Origin: Ensifer sp. LC163
Lineage (GTDB): Bacteria; Pseudomonadota; Alphaproteobacteria; Rhizobiales; Rhizobiaceae
Reading direction: 5' to 3'
DNA: 64,000 bases
Assembly: GCF_001695855.1 (NCBI RefSeq)
Contig: NZ_MBSS01000066.1
Span: 1 to 64,000, forward strand
Part shown: positions 55,360 through 64,000 of the stretch, one piece after another
Numbering within the stretch: the stretch's first letter is position 1
Layout of the letters: every line of letters starts with the position of its first letter
The notes under the pieces: model-generated
Seen by the model: the letters and a program-made list of their open reading frames with translations, nothing else
Told to the model about the DNA's origin: nothing
Database searches by the model: none
Made by a program: the position numbers and the translations under genes

Positions 55360-56995
55360 ATTTTCTCTCGACCATGTTCACGAGGCTTGCCGCGGCGAGC
55401 GTCAGGAAGATGTAGAAGATCGCGGCGGAGTTATAGGGCGCGAACGGCAGGAAACTCGCCGACTGGAACTCGCGCATGCGCTGGGTGATGTCCCGGATCG
55501 ACAGGATTGACAACAGCGAGGTGTCCTTGAGGATCGCGATCAGTTCGTTGCCGAGCGGCGGAATGATGATCCTGAAAGCCTGCGGCAGAATGACGAGCCG
55601 CGCCGTCTGCCAGCGATTGAGGCCGATACTGCGCGCCGCCTCCACCTGGCCGACCGGGATGGCGTTGATGCCGGAGCGGAAGATTTCGGCGAGATAGGCC
55701 GAATAGGCCAGCGCCATGGCGACGATGCCGCGTACCAGATTGGGCGGATCGAGCACGCCTTGCGTGGCGTCCTTCAAAGCGCCGCTGAGCGGCAAGCCGA
55801 CATAAAGCACGATGACCAGCATCGGAATGCCGCGAATGGTATCGACGATGAATTCGGAGCCGACGGCCAGCGGGTGGCGTTGGTGCAGATAGCCGCCGAA
55901 CGTCAGAAGTCCGAGAATGATCGCAAGCACCGCAACGGTGATGCCGGTCGCGCGATCGCGGTCATTGAGCGCTTCGGTCTTCCAAAGCACCGGCAGATCT
56001 TCAGGCGCCGAGGCTACCGGCAGCAGGGCGGCGCTGACGCCTTCGTTCTTGGCCATGGAGGCGAGTGCCTCGGTCGGGCCAACAAAGGTGCGCACCGGCG
56101 TCTCCGTCTGCGGGGCGCCGTCATACTGGCCGAACCGTACCGCACTGATGAGACCCGCCGGCGTGTTGGTGACGATGCCGACCTTGCCGTCGAGCGAACC
56201 GGCAAGCACGTAGGTGTCGCGCGGCTGCAGCAGGAACCAGGCGGCTACGAGCGCGAGAATCAGCGTCGCCACGGCGAAATAGAGGCTGGTGCGCACCGTC
56301 GAGCGCAACTGCAAGAGACCGACCCAGACGAGCCCCATCACCGCGGCCAGAATATAGGCGGCAATCGCCGCGCGGATGGTGGTCGCCACGCCCGCGGCAA
56401 AGGCGATATGCGCGAAGAAGAAGATGAAAACCAATCCGGCGCCATTGACGACGCCGAGGATCCAGCGCCCGATACGGCGCAATGGACTATCCAATGGCTC
56501 ACCGGCGCGCTCGCCGGCGAAAAACAGCCCAAGACCGAGAATGCTCAACACGAGGTATCCCGGGAACAGCCACGCCTCGACGCTGCGAACCCACAGATCG
56601 GCCGCCTCCGTCAGTTGCCGCGGCGTCACGCCCTTGACGATCAGCTCCGACTTGAACGGATCGACACCGTTTGCCACCACCGAAGCGATGAATGGATGAA
56701 TGCTCTGCCCGAGCAACAGGACGAAGGCGGCGGCAACGTTCAGCACCGCCGCGGCAACGGCCCATTTCTGGCGGCCCGCCTTGGGCCGCGAGAACAGGAG
56801 CACGCCAAGTCCGGCCGAAAAGGCAATTGCCAATGCGAGAAAACCGGGCACGAAGGCTGACGAGCCATTCTCGACGCCAAGGATGGCGCGAAGCGACCGC
56901 TGGTAGTCTCCGGAGGATACGAAGAGATAGATGATGAAGGGCAGCGCGGTCAGGATGATGAGATTGCTCGGACGCACGCTTCTCAGGAACGACAT
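55340..56995 (-). CDS. Amino acid-type ABC permease with long N-terminal extension
   Basis: 551 residues. The C-terminal 210 or so form a normal polar-amino-acid (HisM/GlnP) permease with EAA loop VEAARSIGLNRWQTARLVIL. The first 340 are extra: about eight hydrophobic segments and, near 260-335, a soluble stretch (GSLDGKVGIVTNTPAGLISA to ASAPEDLPVLW) that looks like part of a binding-protein lobe facing the periplasm. GGAGGA 4 nt before the ATG. No ATPase gene is nearby, so an ATPase must be borrowed. Same strand as the family-3 binding protein 77 bp upstream. Confidence 0.85.
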   Translation of the reverse strand: MSFLRSVRPSNLIILTALPFIIYLFVSSGDYQRSLRAILGVENGSSAFVPGFLALAIAFSAGLGVLLFSRPKAGRQKWAVAAAVLNVAAAFVLLLGQSIHPFIASVVANGVDPFKSELIVKGVTPRQLTEAADLWVRSVEAWLFPGYLVLSILGLGLFFAGERAGEPLDSPLRRIGRWILGVVNGAGLVFIFFFAHIAFAAGVATTIRAAIAAYILAAVMGLVWVGLLQLRSTVRTSLYFAVATLILALVAAWFLLQPRDTYVLAGSLDGKVGIVTNTPAGLISAVRFGQYDGAPQTETPVRTFVGPTEALASMAKNEGVSAALLPVASAPEDLPVLWKTEALNDRDRATGITVAVLAIILGLLTFGGYLHQRHPLAVGSEFIVDTIRGIPMLVIVLYVGLPLSGALKDATQGVLDPPNLVRGIVAMALAYSAYLAEIFRSGINAIPVGQVEAARSIGLNRWQTARLVILPQAFRIIIPPLGNELIAILKDTSLLSILSIRDITQRMREFQSASFLPFAPYNSAAIFYIFLTLAAASLVNMVERKYDIKHR

Positions 56996-57072
56996 TCATT
57001 CCTCCGGGTATTGCTGTTGAAAAGGCTAGTCCCCGAAGCGCGCATCGGCGCTCCGGGGGAATTGCGGAAGGC

Positions 57073-57819
57073 TTACTTCAGGCCCCAGTACTTGTTGACC
57101 AGCTGGTCGAGCGTGCCGTCGTCCTTGATCATCTTCAGGCCTTCGTTGAAGGCCGCGACGTTCTCATCGCCCTTGCGGAAGACGAGGCCGAGCGGATCGG
57201 ATTCCAGATCCTTGATGGCGACCACCAGTTCGCCGGCGAATTCGCGCTCGTAGGCGGCCGCATTGGCGCCGTTGATGACGACGCCGTCGACGTCCTTGTT
57301 CTTGAGCGCGATGATGGCGGCGCTGAAGCTGTCATAGGCGGCAACGTTCTCCTTGCCGACAACACCTTCGGCGACCTGCGCATCGGTCGTGTTCGCCTGG
57401 GCGGAGAGCTTTCTGCCGGCCGCCTTGAAGGCGTCCAGCGTGATGCCCTGGTCTTCAACCCGCATCAGCACGGCCTGGCTGTTGACGATGTAGGGATCGG
57501 AGAAATCCATGGCTTTCTTGCGTTCCTCGGTGATCGAGACGCCCGAGGCGACGAGGTCGAAATTGCCCTGATCGAGCGCGGCAAAGATGCCATCCCAACC
57601 GGTGGTGACGAACTCGGCCTGGCAGTTGATCTTGGCGCAGACGGCATTGACCACGTCGACGTCGAAGCCGACGATCTGGCCACTCGCCGGATCGACGCTT
57701 TCCATTGGCGGCGAGGTTGTGTCGGACCCCACCTTGAGCAGCTTGCCGCCGAGGTCGGCGGCGTGGGAAACGCTTGAGGCAAGAGCCGCAAAGGTCAGCG
57801 CTATAATCAGTTTTTTCAT
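57073..57819 (-). CDS. Family 3 (amino acid-type) periplasmic binding protein
   Basis: 248 residues: signal peptide MKKLIIALTFAALASSVSHA; mature fold with KVGSDTTSPPMESVDPASGQ, IVGFDVDVVNAVCAKINCQA and GVSITEERKKAMDFSDPYIV, the classic family-3 signature. The usual ligand-carboxylate Arg after TxEER is present in the conserved stretch. Binds an amino acid, amine or related ligand for the permease encoded next. AAGGAGG precedes the ATG. 26 bp behind the LacI gene. Confidence 0.92.
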   Translation of the reverse strand: MKKLIIALTFAALASSVSHAADLGGKLLKVGSDTTSPPMESVDPASGQIVGFDVDVVNAVCAKINCQAEFVTTGWDGIFAALDQGNFDLVASGVSITEERKKAMDFSDPYIVNSQAVLMRVEDQGITLDAFKAAGRKLSAQANTTDAQVAEGVVGKENVAAYDSFSAAIIALKNKDVDGVVINGANAAAYEREFAGELVVAIKDLESDPLGLVFRKGDENVAAFNEGLKMIKDDGTLDQLVNKYWGLK

Positions 57820-57845
57820 GGTTCTCCTCCTTGGATGATGAATGC

Positions 57846-58913
57846 TCAGACCAGCCGGCCGCCGAGATTGTCCGGCTGCCTTTCGATCAGGGTTGGCCTG
57901 AAGACCTGCCGCAACGCCTTCGGGTCCTCGCCCTCCATGCGCTTCAACAGGAATTGCCCGAGTGTCCGTCCGAGGACCTCGATCGGTTGATAGAAGGTGG
58001 TGATCGGCGGCGTGAAATAAGCGCTGACGTTGATATCGTCATAGGCGATCACGTCGACGTCGACGCCCACCTGCCGCCCAAGACTGCCGAGGCCGGAAAG
58101 CACGCCGAGCGTCGTCGATTCGTTGATGCAGACGAAGGCGGTCGGCGGCTCGGCCGCCTGCAGGAGATCAATCACGCTCTGCCGGCCGAAATGGGTCGAA
58201 AGATCGCCTTCGACAACGAGATCGACAGAGGCGGCAATGCCGGCCTCTCGGAAGGCACGGGCAAAACCATCCAGCCTGTCCAGTGCATAGGAGAGCCGGC
58301 GCTCGGGATTGACGAGCGCGATGCGGCGATGGCCGCCGGCGAGCAACCGCGCGGTGGCGGCGTGGGCCGCCCATTCGTTGTCGATGTCGACATGGGCGTA
58401 GTCGAGGTCCTTGCGGCAACGCCCCATCGAAACGAAGGGGAAGTGCTGGTCGACCAGCAGATCGATGCGCGGGTCGTCGGCAAGGATGCCCGAGAAGATC
58501 AACCCGTCGGCAAGGCCCTGATCGACGATACGGCGCGCCGTTTCGACGCCGTCGGCGGCATCACGGATGACATGCACGGACATGCGGTAGTCCGTGCCTT
58601 CAAGCGCCTGGCTGACGCCGCTCAAGACCTGGGTATATTCGACGCCGTCCCACTCATAGTCGCGCGCTGCCGTCACCGGCATCAGCACTGCCGCCTGGAA
58701 GCTCTTTCCGGTGCGAAGCGCCATGCCGCGCGCGTTGGCCTGATAGCCGACTTCGCGCGCCGCCTTGAAGATGAGATCACGGGTAACGGGCGCCACGACT
58801 GGCGAATCCCTGAGCGCTTTCGAGATCGTTGCGATGGAATAGCCGGTGATCTCGGCCAGCGTCTTGATCGTCGGCGCGGGTGTGCGCCTGGTTTTGTGCA
58901 TATGCGCTGCCAT
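57846..58913 (-). CDS. LacI family regulator heading the family-3 transporter operon
   Basis: 355 residues with HTH PTIKTLAEITGYSIATISKA (about 15-34), hinge, and a sugar-binding-type sensor domain. Close in style to the other LacI protein in the window (44350). Start at 58913 with GGGAGG 4 nt upstream; the frame to 59126 is extension. Its stop is 26 bp from the binding-protein gene on the same strand, so it is probably the first gene of the operon and represses its own transcription through the palindromes just upstream. Confidence 0.9.
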   Translation of the reverse strand: MAAHMHKTRRTPAPTIKTLAEITGYSIATISKALRDSPVVAPVTRDLIFKAAREVGYQANARGMALRTGKSFQAAVLMPVTAARDYEWDGVEYTQVLSGVSQALEGTDYRMSVHVIRDAADGVETARRIVDQGLADGLIFSGILADDPRIDLLVDQHFPFVSMGRCRKDLDYAHVDIDNEWAAHAATARLLAGGHRRIALVNPERRLSYALDRLDGFARAFREAGIAASVDLVVEGDLSTHFGRQSVIDLLQAAEPPTAFVCINESTTLGVLSGLGSLGRQVGVDVDVIAYDDINVSAYFTPPITTFYQPIEVLGRTLGQFLLKRMEGEDPKALRQVFRPTLIERQPDNLGGRLV

Positions 58914-58963
58914 GCACCCTCCCAGGTCCCTTGGCTCACTCTGAGCATATGCGTAACAGCCAA

Positions 58964-59002
58964 TAAAAACGTTTTCAAGAAAAATAAAAACGTTTTTATT
59001 TT
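58964..59002. promoter_or_regulatory. LacI-family operators upstream of the second LacI gene
   Basis: A perfect 22-bp palindrome at 58981-59002 (core AATAAAAACGTTTTTATT) and an imperfect copy ATAAAAACGTTTTC beginning at 58963, core centres about 21 bp apart. They lie 50-90 bp upstream of the gene, at its promoter. The rest of the gap (59003-59206) shows nothing recognisable. Confidence 0.8.
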
Positions 59003-59206
59003 GATGTGGGGAGAACTTTAGCTCGACAACATCTTTAGTCGCGCGGGCCGATAGGTCGACCTGAGCGGCAACACGGATGGAACCGCGAACGGGGAGGACG
59101 GTGTCGGCAGGCCGCTCGGCGACCACCGCACCAAGGCCCTAGACCGCGCCTCCATCTGGTCGCCGCGCGTCACGACATTTCAACCGAGGAAAATTTCACG
59201 CGCATG

Positions 59207-59241
59207 AAAAAGACCGCAAAGCAGTCGCTTCGCGGTCTTTT
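59207..59241. terminator. Rho-independent terminator of the FtsK-type gene
   Basis: AAAAGACCGC (59207-59216) pairs with GCGGTCTTTT (59232-59241), with an inner AAGC/GCTT pair; on the minus strand a run of Ts follows. 35 bp behind the FtsK-type stop. Confidence 0.82.
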
Positions 59242-59275
59242 ACTAAGCATTACTCTGCGCCAAGGAGGCGCCTTC

Positions 59276-62215
59276 TCATTCCATGTCGTCGCTGTCAGGC
59301 GCGATCGCATGATCGCGGTTGCCATGGATGATTTCGCGCTTGCCGACATGGTTGGCGGCACCCACAAGACCTTCCTTTTCCATGCGTTCGACGAGCGAAG
59401 CGGCGCGGTTGTAGCCGATTCCCAGACGACGCTGGATGTAGGATGTGGAGCACTTCTTGTCGCGCAGCACCACCTTGACGGCCTGGTCGTAGAGTTCGTT
59501 GCCGTCCTCCGAGGCCATGCCGGTCTTGTCGAAGACGGCGCCCTGCTCTTCCGCAGGCTCCTCTTCCTCCTCGTCCGCCGTGACGGTTTCGAGGTATTCG
59601 GGCCGGCCTTGCGTCTTCAGGTGGGCGACGACATGTTCGACTTCCTGGTCCGAAACGAACGGTCCGTGGACACGGGCGATGCGGCCGCCGCCCTGCATGT
59701 GCAGCATGTCGCCCTGACCGAGCAGCTGTTCGGCACCCTGTTCGCCAAGGATCGTGCGGCTGTCGATCTTCGAGGTCACCTGGAAGGAGATACGCGTCGG
59801 GAAGTTGGCCTTGATCGTGCCGGTGATAACGTCGACCGAGGGGCGCTGCGTCGCCATGATCAGGTGGATGCCGGCAGCGCGCGCCATCTGCGCCAACCGC
59901 TGGATAGCGCCTTCGATCTCCTTGCCGGCGACCATCATCAGGTCGGCCATCTCGTCGACGATGACGACGATATAGGGCATCGGCGCCAGATCCATTTCCT
60001 GCTGCTCGAACAGCGCCTCGCCGGTGCCCTTCTCGAAGCCGGTCTGGACCGTGCACATCACCGGCTCGCCCATTTCGCGGGCCGCGGCGGCGCGCTGGTT
60101 GTAGCCGTCGATGTTGCGCACGCCGAGGCGCGACATCTTGCGATAGCGATCCTCCATCTCGCGCACCGCCCATTTCAGCGCCATCACCGCCTTCTTCGGA
60201 TCGGTAACGACAGGGGTCAGCAGATGCGGGATGCCGTCATAGACAGAGAGTTCGAGCATCTTCGGATCGACCATGATCATGCGGCACTCTTCCGGCTTCA
60301 GCCGGTAGAGCAGCGACAGGATCATGGTGTTGATCGCCACCGACTTGCCCGAACCGGTGGTGCCGGCAACGAGCAGATGCGGCATCTTTGCGAGTTCGGC
60401 GATGACGGGCTCGCCGCCGATCGTCTTGCCCAGGCAAAGCGCCAGCTTGCAATTTGTCTTGCGGAAATCGACGGATTCGATCAGCTCGCGGAAATAGACG
60501 GTCTCGCGGGTCGCGTTCGGCAGCTCGATGCCGATGACGTTGCGGCCGGGTACGACCGCCACACGAGCGGACAGTGCCGACATCGAGCGGGCGATGTCAT
60601 CGGCCAGATTGATCACGCGGGAAGACTTGACGCCGGGAGCCGGCTCGAATTCGTAAAGCGTGACGACCGGGCCTGGGCGGACATGGATGATCTCGCCGCG
60701 CACGCCGAAATCTTCGAGCACGCTTTCGAGAAGCCCGGCGTTCTGCTCGAGTTGCTCCTGCGACATGAAGAAGCCGCGGCCTTCCGGCGGCTCCTGCAAC
60801 AGATCCTCGGCCGGAAACTCATAGCCGTCGGCGTGAGCGAAACGCTCGGTCGCGCCAATCGGCGGCAGCAGCGAGGGTGCGCGCGAGACCTGCGCGGGCA
60901 TGGTGATTGCAGCCTTCGACACCGTCGCAACCGTGCGGACCGGCTCTTCCTCGGCCATCAGCGAGGTGATTTCGGCCGGTTCGACCGCAGCCGGCGGAAC
61001 GGATGCGATTTCCGACGGAACGACCATCGGCGCCGGCGCTTCGCGCGCGGGTTCTACGGACACGGGCTCTTCCGGCGCTGCCACAGCGGCGGCTGGGGTC
61101 GCTGGCGCGACCGCTGCCGGTCGGCATTCGACAACGCGGAAAAGCGACGTGATCGCCGTCGGCGGCATGCGCCTGATTTCCACCGCCTTGACGGCTGCGG
61201 GGGGCGACACCGGTGGCGGCACAGACACGACCGGAGCGGCAGTAAAGGAAGCGGGCACCGCCGTTTCGACAAAGGGCTTCGGCTGCACAGTGGCTGCCTC
61301 GAGCGAACCGTCGTCCAGGGCGGACGGACCGAATTCGAAGAACGCAAAATCCGACAGGAACGACAAGCGCGTGTCGGCCTGGGTCTCTGCCATGGCTGGC
61401 ATTGGCTCGACAATCGGCGCCGGCTCAACGGGTGCAGCCGGCGTCGCGCTGGCTGCAGGCGCTTCGTTTGCGGACTGCTCCGCCAGGCTGGGAGCGACTG
61501 CAGCGTCAGCAACGGTAGCGCCGGACGCCGCGTTGGCAGCGTCCGCCTTTGGTGCCGACGACCAATGCGGCAATTGGCTCGTGAGCACACGCAGCAGTTC
61601 AGACGGGCTGTAGGATGGCAACGCCGGCTCAGGCTCGACTGCTGGTGCGACGTCGACCACCACCGGCGATGCGGCGGGGACGGCGATCTCGATGGCCACG
61701 GGCGCCACGTCTGCTGGCGCGGTCTCGACGACGGCATTTTCGCCGGGCGCGATGTCTTCTTCGGGCGCGACATCGCTCTCGCTGCCCGAAGGCGCGCGGC
61801 GCTTGGTAAACTCCCGTTCCGGCGTGCGGGTGAAGCGCACATTCGGCGCCAGGAAGAAATGGCTCTCCCACGTCGCGTCGCCGTAGTGGCCGGCGATCTC
61901 CGACAGGGTCGGCAGCGGTTCGTCGGTCGACGTCGTCACTTGGGCGGGGGCATAGGCCGTGCCCTGGCCATAAAGGCGGGCAGCACGGCCGACATGCGCC
62001 GTCGCGTCCGATTGCTGGTTGGCGGGCCTGCGAGGCGCTGCGGGCGCCTCGTACAACTGGTAGGGATCGACGGGATCCGCGTCATGGGGAGGCATATCGC
62101 TCAACGCACCGTCCTGCGGATCGTCATAATAATCCGCCTGGTTTGCATCATGCAAAGCTGCCTGAGAGAAGTTTGTCCTGGGAATACGCATGGGTCCTGG
62201 AAGAGCTAGAGACAT
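59276..62215 (-). CDS. FtsK/SpoIIIE-type DNA translocase without a membrane domain
   Basis: About 979 residues. The first 460 are Pro/Ala/Val/Glu-rich and probably unstructured, with no membrane helices. The motor follows: alpha domain ([20 protein letters not shown] near 490), Walker [17 protein letters not shown] near 620, Walker [15 protein letters not shown] near 753 and [20 protein letters not shown]. The C-terminal gamma winged helix ([20 protein letters not shown]) would read polar DNA sequences such as KOPS. Classic FtsK has four N-terminal membrane helices, absent here. Start uncertain (62215 or 62191). It lies behind repA-repB on the same strand, suggesting a role in segregation or dimer resolution of this replicon. 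Confidence 0.88.
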   Translation of the reverse strand: MSLALPGPMRIPRTNFSQAALHDANQADYYDDPQDGALSDMPPHDADPVDPYQLYEAPAAPRRPANQQSDATAHVGRAARLYGQGTAYAPAQVTTSTDEPLPTLSEIAGHYGDATWESHFFLAPNVRFTRTPEREFTKRRAPSGSESDVAPEEDIAPGENAVVETAPADVAPVAIEIAVPAASPVVVDVAPAVEPEPALPSYSPSELLRVLTSQLPHWSSAPKADAANAASGATVADAAVAPSLAEQSANEAPAASATPAAPVEPAPIVEPMPAMAETQADTRLSFLSDFAFFEFGPSALDDGSLEAATVQPKPFVETAVPASFTAAPVVSVPPPVSPPAAVKAVEIRRMPPTAITSLFRVVECRPAAVAPATPAAAVAAPEEPVSVEPAREAPAPMVVPSEIASVPPAAVEPAEITSLMAEEEPVRTVATVSKAAITMPAQVSRAPSLLPPIGATERFAHADGYEFPAEDLLQEPPEGRGFFMSQEQLEQNAGLLESVLEDFGVRGEIIHVRPGPVVTLYEFEPAPGVKSSRVINLADDIARSMSALSARVAVVPGRNVIGIELPNATRETVYFRELIESVDFRKTNCKLALCLGKTIGGEPVIAELAKMPHLLVAGTTGSGKSVAINTMILSLLYRLKPEECRMIMVDPKMLELSVYDGIPHLLTPVVTDPKKAVMALKWAVREMEDRYRKMSRLGVRNIDGYNQRAAAAREMGEPVMCTVQTGFEKGTGEALFEQQEMDLAPMPYIVVIVDEMADLMMVAGKEIEGAIQRLAQMARAAGIHLIMATQRPSVDVITGTIKANFPTRISFQVTSKIDSRTILGEQGAEQLLGQGDMLHMQGGGRIARVHGPFVSDQEVEHVVAHLKTQGRPEYLETVTADEEEEEPAEEQGAVFDKTGMASEDGNELYDQAVKVVLRDKKCSTSYIQRRLGIGYNRAASLVERMEKEGLVGAANHVGKREIIHGNRDHAIAPDSDDME

Positions 62216-62539
62216 CGCCGAGGGGCCTGCTAAGCGATAGAAAATGAAGGTTAACAAGTCCCTTCCAAGGGCCGCTTGAAAGACATCGGGCGCCCCGTTC
62301 AATCCGGCAAGACAGCCTCTGAAACGGCCGCAATCCCCATCCCGCTCAAGGGCATCGCGCCATTCTGTCGCTGGCGGCACGTGGTCGAAAATATTTCTTC
62401 CGGATCGTCATTTTGGGACGGCGGCACAACGACGTGATGCGCTTCGGTCGCAGATACAGGCCACAACGAATCGGGCCGGCGTGACCTCGTCACGCCGGCC
62501 CGATAAAGACTGCGACAGGCTTGCGAAAATCGCGAGCAA
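62216..62539 (-). other. Intergenic region between repB and the FtsK-type gene, with hairpin and no repC
   Basis: 324 bp. A perfect 15-bp stem (TCGGGCCGGCGTGAC at 62471-62485 with 62489-62503, loop CTC) lies 37 bp behind repB and can end the repAB transcript, though without a T tract. In repABC replicons this place holds the ctRNA gene and repC; neither is seen. The FtsK-type promoter must be in 62216-62470. No GTT-N-AAC-type parS palindrome was found here. Confidence 0.65.
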
Positions 62540-63604
62540 TCAGCTCCGGCGCGCAGCCACGAAAGCCGCGTGATGCTTGGCAAGGCGCTCGATCGCCTCA
62601 TCGACAAAGACCGGGCTGACATCGGCCGAGAACTCGATCCGGGCACTCTTTCCGTCTCGCTTCAACTTGGCAAAGGCCCGGCCGTTCTCGTCGGTGAGAA
62701 CCTCCGGCTTGGCCGGATCCTGCCTGTCGGTGCGTGACAGGCGCGCAAAGACGAGCTGGAAGCGCCGGTCGCTGTCGGCCTCGAGGAAACGCCTCAGGCC
62801 GATCTCTTCCTGCGCCTTCTGTAGCGCTGCCTCGCCCTCGAGCAGGCCGCCGATCGCCATCCAGCGTTCGCGACCAACCTTGGGAGCGGGACCGATCGCG
62901 CGGGCGATTGCCAACGGAACGCTTTCGGCGACCTGGATCAGCCGCGACAGTTCGCTCTTCTGGACAGCAAGCGCGTCGCCGATGACCTTGCGATCAAAGC
63001 CGCGCTCGGCCAGGGCCGAGGCAAACAGCGCCCGCTCGATAAACGACAGGTTGCGGCGTTCGGCGTTTTCCTTGCCCTGCGCCAGCACGAGTTCGTCATC
63101 GGTCAAGGACCGGACGATGGCCTTGACCTTGATGCCGAGGCTGCGGACGGCATTCAGCCGGCGGTGGCCATAGGCGGTTTGATAGCGCCCCTGCTTTTCC
63201 GGATGCGGTCGCACCAGGATCGGCGACTGCTGGCCGTTCTCGCGGATGCTATCGCCGAGGGCCAGAAAGTCCGGATCGTCGAGTTCGCCGTCCGTCAGAC
63301 GGTCGCCGACGAAGGAGGCGTCCACCAGATCGGGATCGAGTTCTACGACACGCTCGCCCTGATGCAGCGCCTCGCGCAGCGATCGGGCCTCCTCGGCCTC
63401 CCTGGTGATGCTGCCAAGGGAAAGGCCCATGGCCTTGATGGCGCCCGAGGCAGCCCGTGGCGTATCGGCCGGAGGCGTCGCGGGTGTCAGTGCCGTTACC
63501 TCAGCGGACGTTGCTGCATTCGCTTCGGCCGAAGGCGCGGGTGCTACCGGCGCCACGTTTCCGGAAAAGAGTGCGCGCAGTTCGTTCTTGCGGTTGCCAG
63601 CCAT
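62540..63604 (-). CDS. repB: RepB, ParB-like plasmid partition protein
   Basis: 354 residues. N-terminus MAGNRKNELRALFSGNVAPV is the RepA-contacting segment typical of repABC RepB. A ParB/Srx-like nuclease-fold core follows (VDASFVGDRLTDGELDDPDF, RPHPEKQGRYQTAYGHRRLN), then an HTH (FDRKVIGDALAVQKSELSRL) for parS binding. ATG at 63604, 5 bp behind repA. It loads on parS centromere sites and partitions the replicon with RepA. Confidence 0.95.
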   Translation of the reverse strand: MAGNRKNELRALFSGNVAPVAPAPSAEANAATSAEVTALTPATPPADTPRAASGAIKAMGLSLGSITREAEEARSLREALHQGERVVELDPDLVDASFVGDRLTDGELDDPDFLALGDSIRENGQQSPILVRPHPEKQGRYQTAYGHRRLNAVRSLGIKVKAIVRSLTDDELVLAQGKENAERRNLSFIERALFASALAERGFDRKVIGDALAVQKSELSRLIQVAESVPLAIARAIGPAPKVGRERWMAIGGLLEGEAALQKAQEEIGLRRFLEADSDRRFQLVFARLSRTDRQDPAKPEVLTDENGRAFAKLKRDGKSARIEFSADVSPVFVDEAIERLAKHHAAFVAARRS

Positions 63605-63609
63605 GTCTT

Positions 63610-64000
63610 TTAGCGCCCCCAGGCCGCATGAATGAGAGCTTCGATCTCGCCGTTGACGGCATTCAGCGATTCGATCGCGCGGTCGTAGGTGGCGCGGGTG
63701 AAGTTTTCCCGCCCGACCTCGTAAAGCGTCTGCTTGGTGAGACCCGCATCGGAAACCGCGGTCGATTTGACCATCGCCGAGGTCAGGACACGATCTCCGA
63801 ACAGCGAACGCATGAAACCGACGATCTGCGCCTGCGGGCCGTCGTTCGGCTCAAAGCGGGTCACGAGATAGCGCAGGAAGTCGAAATTGAGCTCGCCGCC
63901 CGCTTCGCGCACGACACTGAGCAAGTCCGAGGTCATGTAGAGGAACTGGTTCATCGACGCGACGTCGAGCATCTGCGGATGCACGGTGACGAGCACCGAG
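63610..64000 (-). CDS. repA: RepA, ParA-like partition ATPase, C-terminal fragment
   Basis: The gene enters from the right edge; about 130 codons of its C-terminal part are visible. TVHPQMLDVASMNQFLYMTS, then FLRYLVTRFEPNDGPQAQIV and LTKQTLYEVGRENFTRATYD are typical of repABC RepA proteins. The Walker A motif and N-terminal HTH lie outside the window. RepA drives partition with RepB and represses the operon. Confidence 0.93.
   Translation of the reverse strand, partial: SVLVTVHPQMLDVASMNQFLYMTSDLLSVVREAGGELNFDFLRYLVTRFEPNDGPQAQIVGFMRSLFGDRVLTSAMVKSTAVSDAGLTKQTLYEVGRENFTRATYDRAIESLNAVNGEIEALIHAAWGR

Noticed and set aside
59204-62209. 1001-codon open frame on the plus strand
   Set aside because: It lies antisense to the FtsK-type gene, starts inside that gene's terminator hairpin, and its translation is Arg/His/Asp-rich with no family resemblance. 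The real protein has clear Walker motifs, so this is a high-GC shadow.
62216-62539. Possible repC or ctRNA between repB and the FtsK-type gene
   Set aside because: No reading frame of repC size fits in 324 bp, and the only hairpin is close behind repB without the features of the repABC ctRNA.

Overview
The window (64 kb, high GC, dense operons, few introduced elements) looks like part of a large secondary replicon (megaplasmid or chromid) of an alphaproteobacterium of the Rhizobiaceae, most like Ensifer/Sinorhizobium. This rests on a repABC-type repA/repB pair at the right end, a pca/pob protocatechuate regulon with an AraC-type pobR, an LTTR pcaQ and an IclR pcaR, many ABC importers for sugars and amino acids, and rhizobial intergenic repeats placed right behind stop codons. 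Genus assignment is by recognition only; no database search was possible.

Layout. 1-8.2 kb: the tail of a hexapeptide acyltransferase, then a minus-strand operon (PdxA2-like dehydrogenase, TctC-TctB-TctA importer, TIM-barrel isomerase/decarboxylase-like protein, fused DhaK-DhaL kinase) under a divergent GntR/FCD regulator, probably for a four-carbon or branched sugar acid. 8.3-13.1 kb: a branched-chain-amino-acid-type (HAAT) ABC importer. 13.4-13.9 kb: a truncated glycosyltransferase. 13.9-15.7 kb: queC-queD-queE for preQ0 (7-deazaguanine). 16.0-19.4 kb: an SDR, a SufR-like cysteine regulator divergent from sodB, a flavin reductase and a TPR protein. 19.4-27.0 kb: pcaDCHGB with pcaQ, then pobA with pobR, converting 4-hydroxybenzoate to protocatechuate to 3-oxoadipate. 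27.4-28.7 kb: a FucP-type sugar permease.

28.8-34.9 kb: a CUT1 sugar ABC importer whose operon ends in a SUMF1-fold protein without the formylglycine-generating cysteines and a secreted beta-propeller. 35.2-37.1 kb: small genes and a decayed sulfite-oxidase-like gene. 37.1-40.9 kb: pcaR and pcaIJF, which finish the beta-ketoadipate pathway to acetyl-CoA and succinyl-CoA. 41.3-42.2 kb: an ArsR/SRPBCC pair. 42.2-51.4 kb: an oligosaccharide locus (GH42 beta-galactosidase, LacI regulator, GH63-like hydrolase, CUT1 importer) with matching LacI operators at both ends.

51.6-59.0 kb: an operon led by a second LacI regulator, with a family-3 binding protein, an unusually long permease, an SDR and a 1018-residue kinase/M23/PLP-enzyme fusion, but no transport ATPase. 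59.2-64.0 kb: an FtsK-type DNA translocase without a membrane domain, directly behind repA-repB, in the place where repC normally lies. The last two regions and the first operon are the parts most likely to hold undescribed biology.
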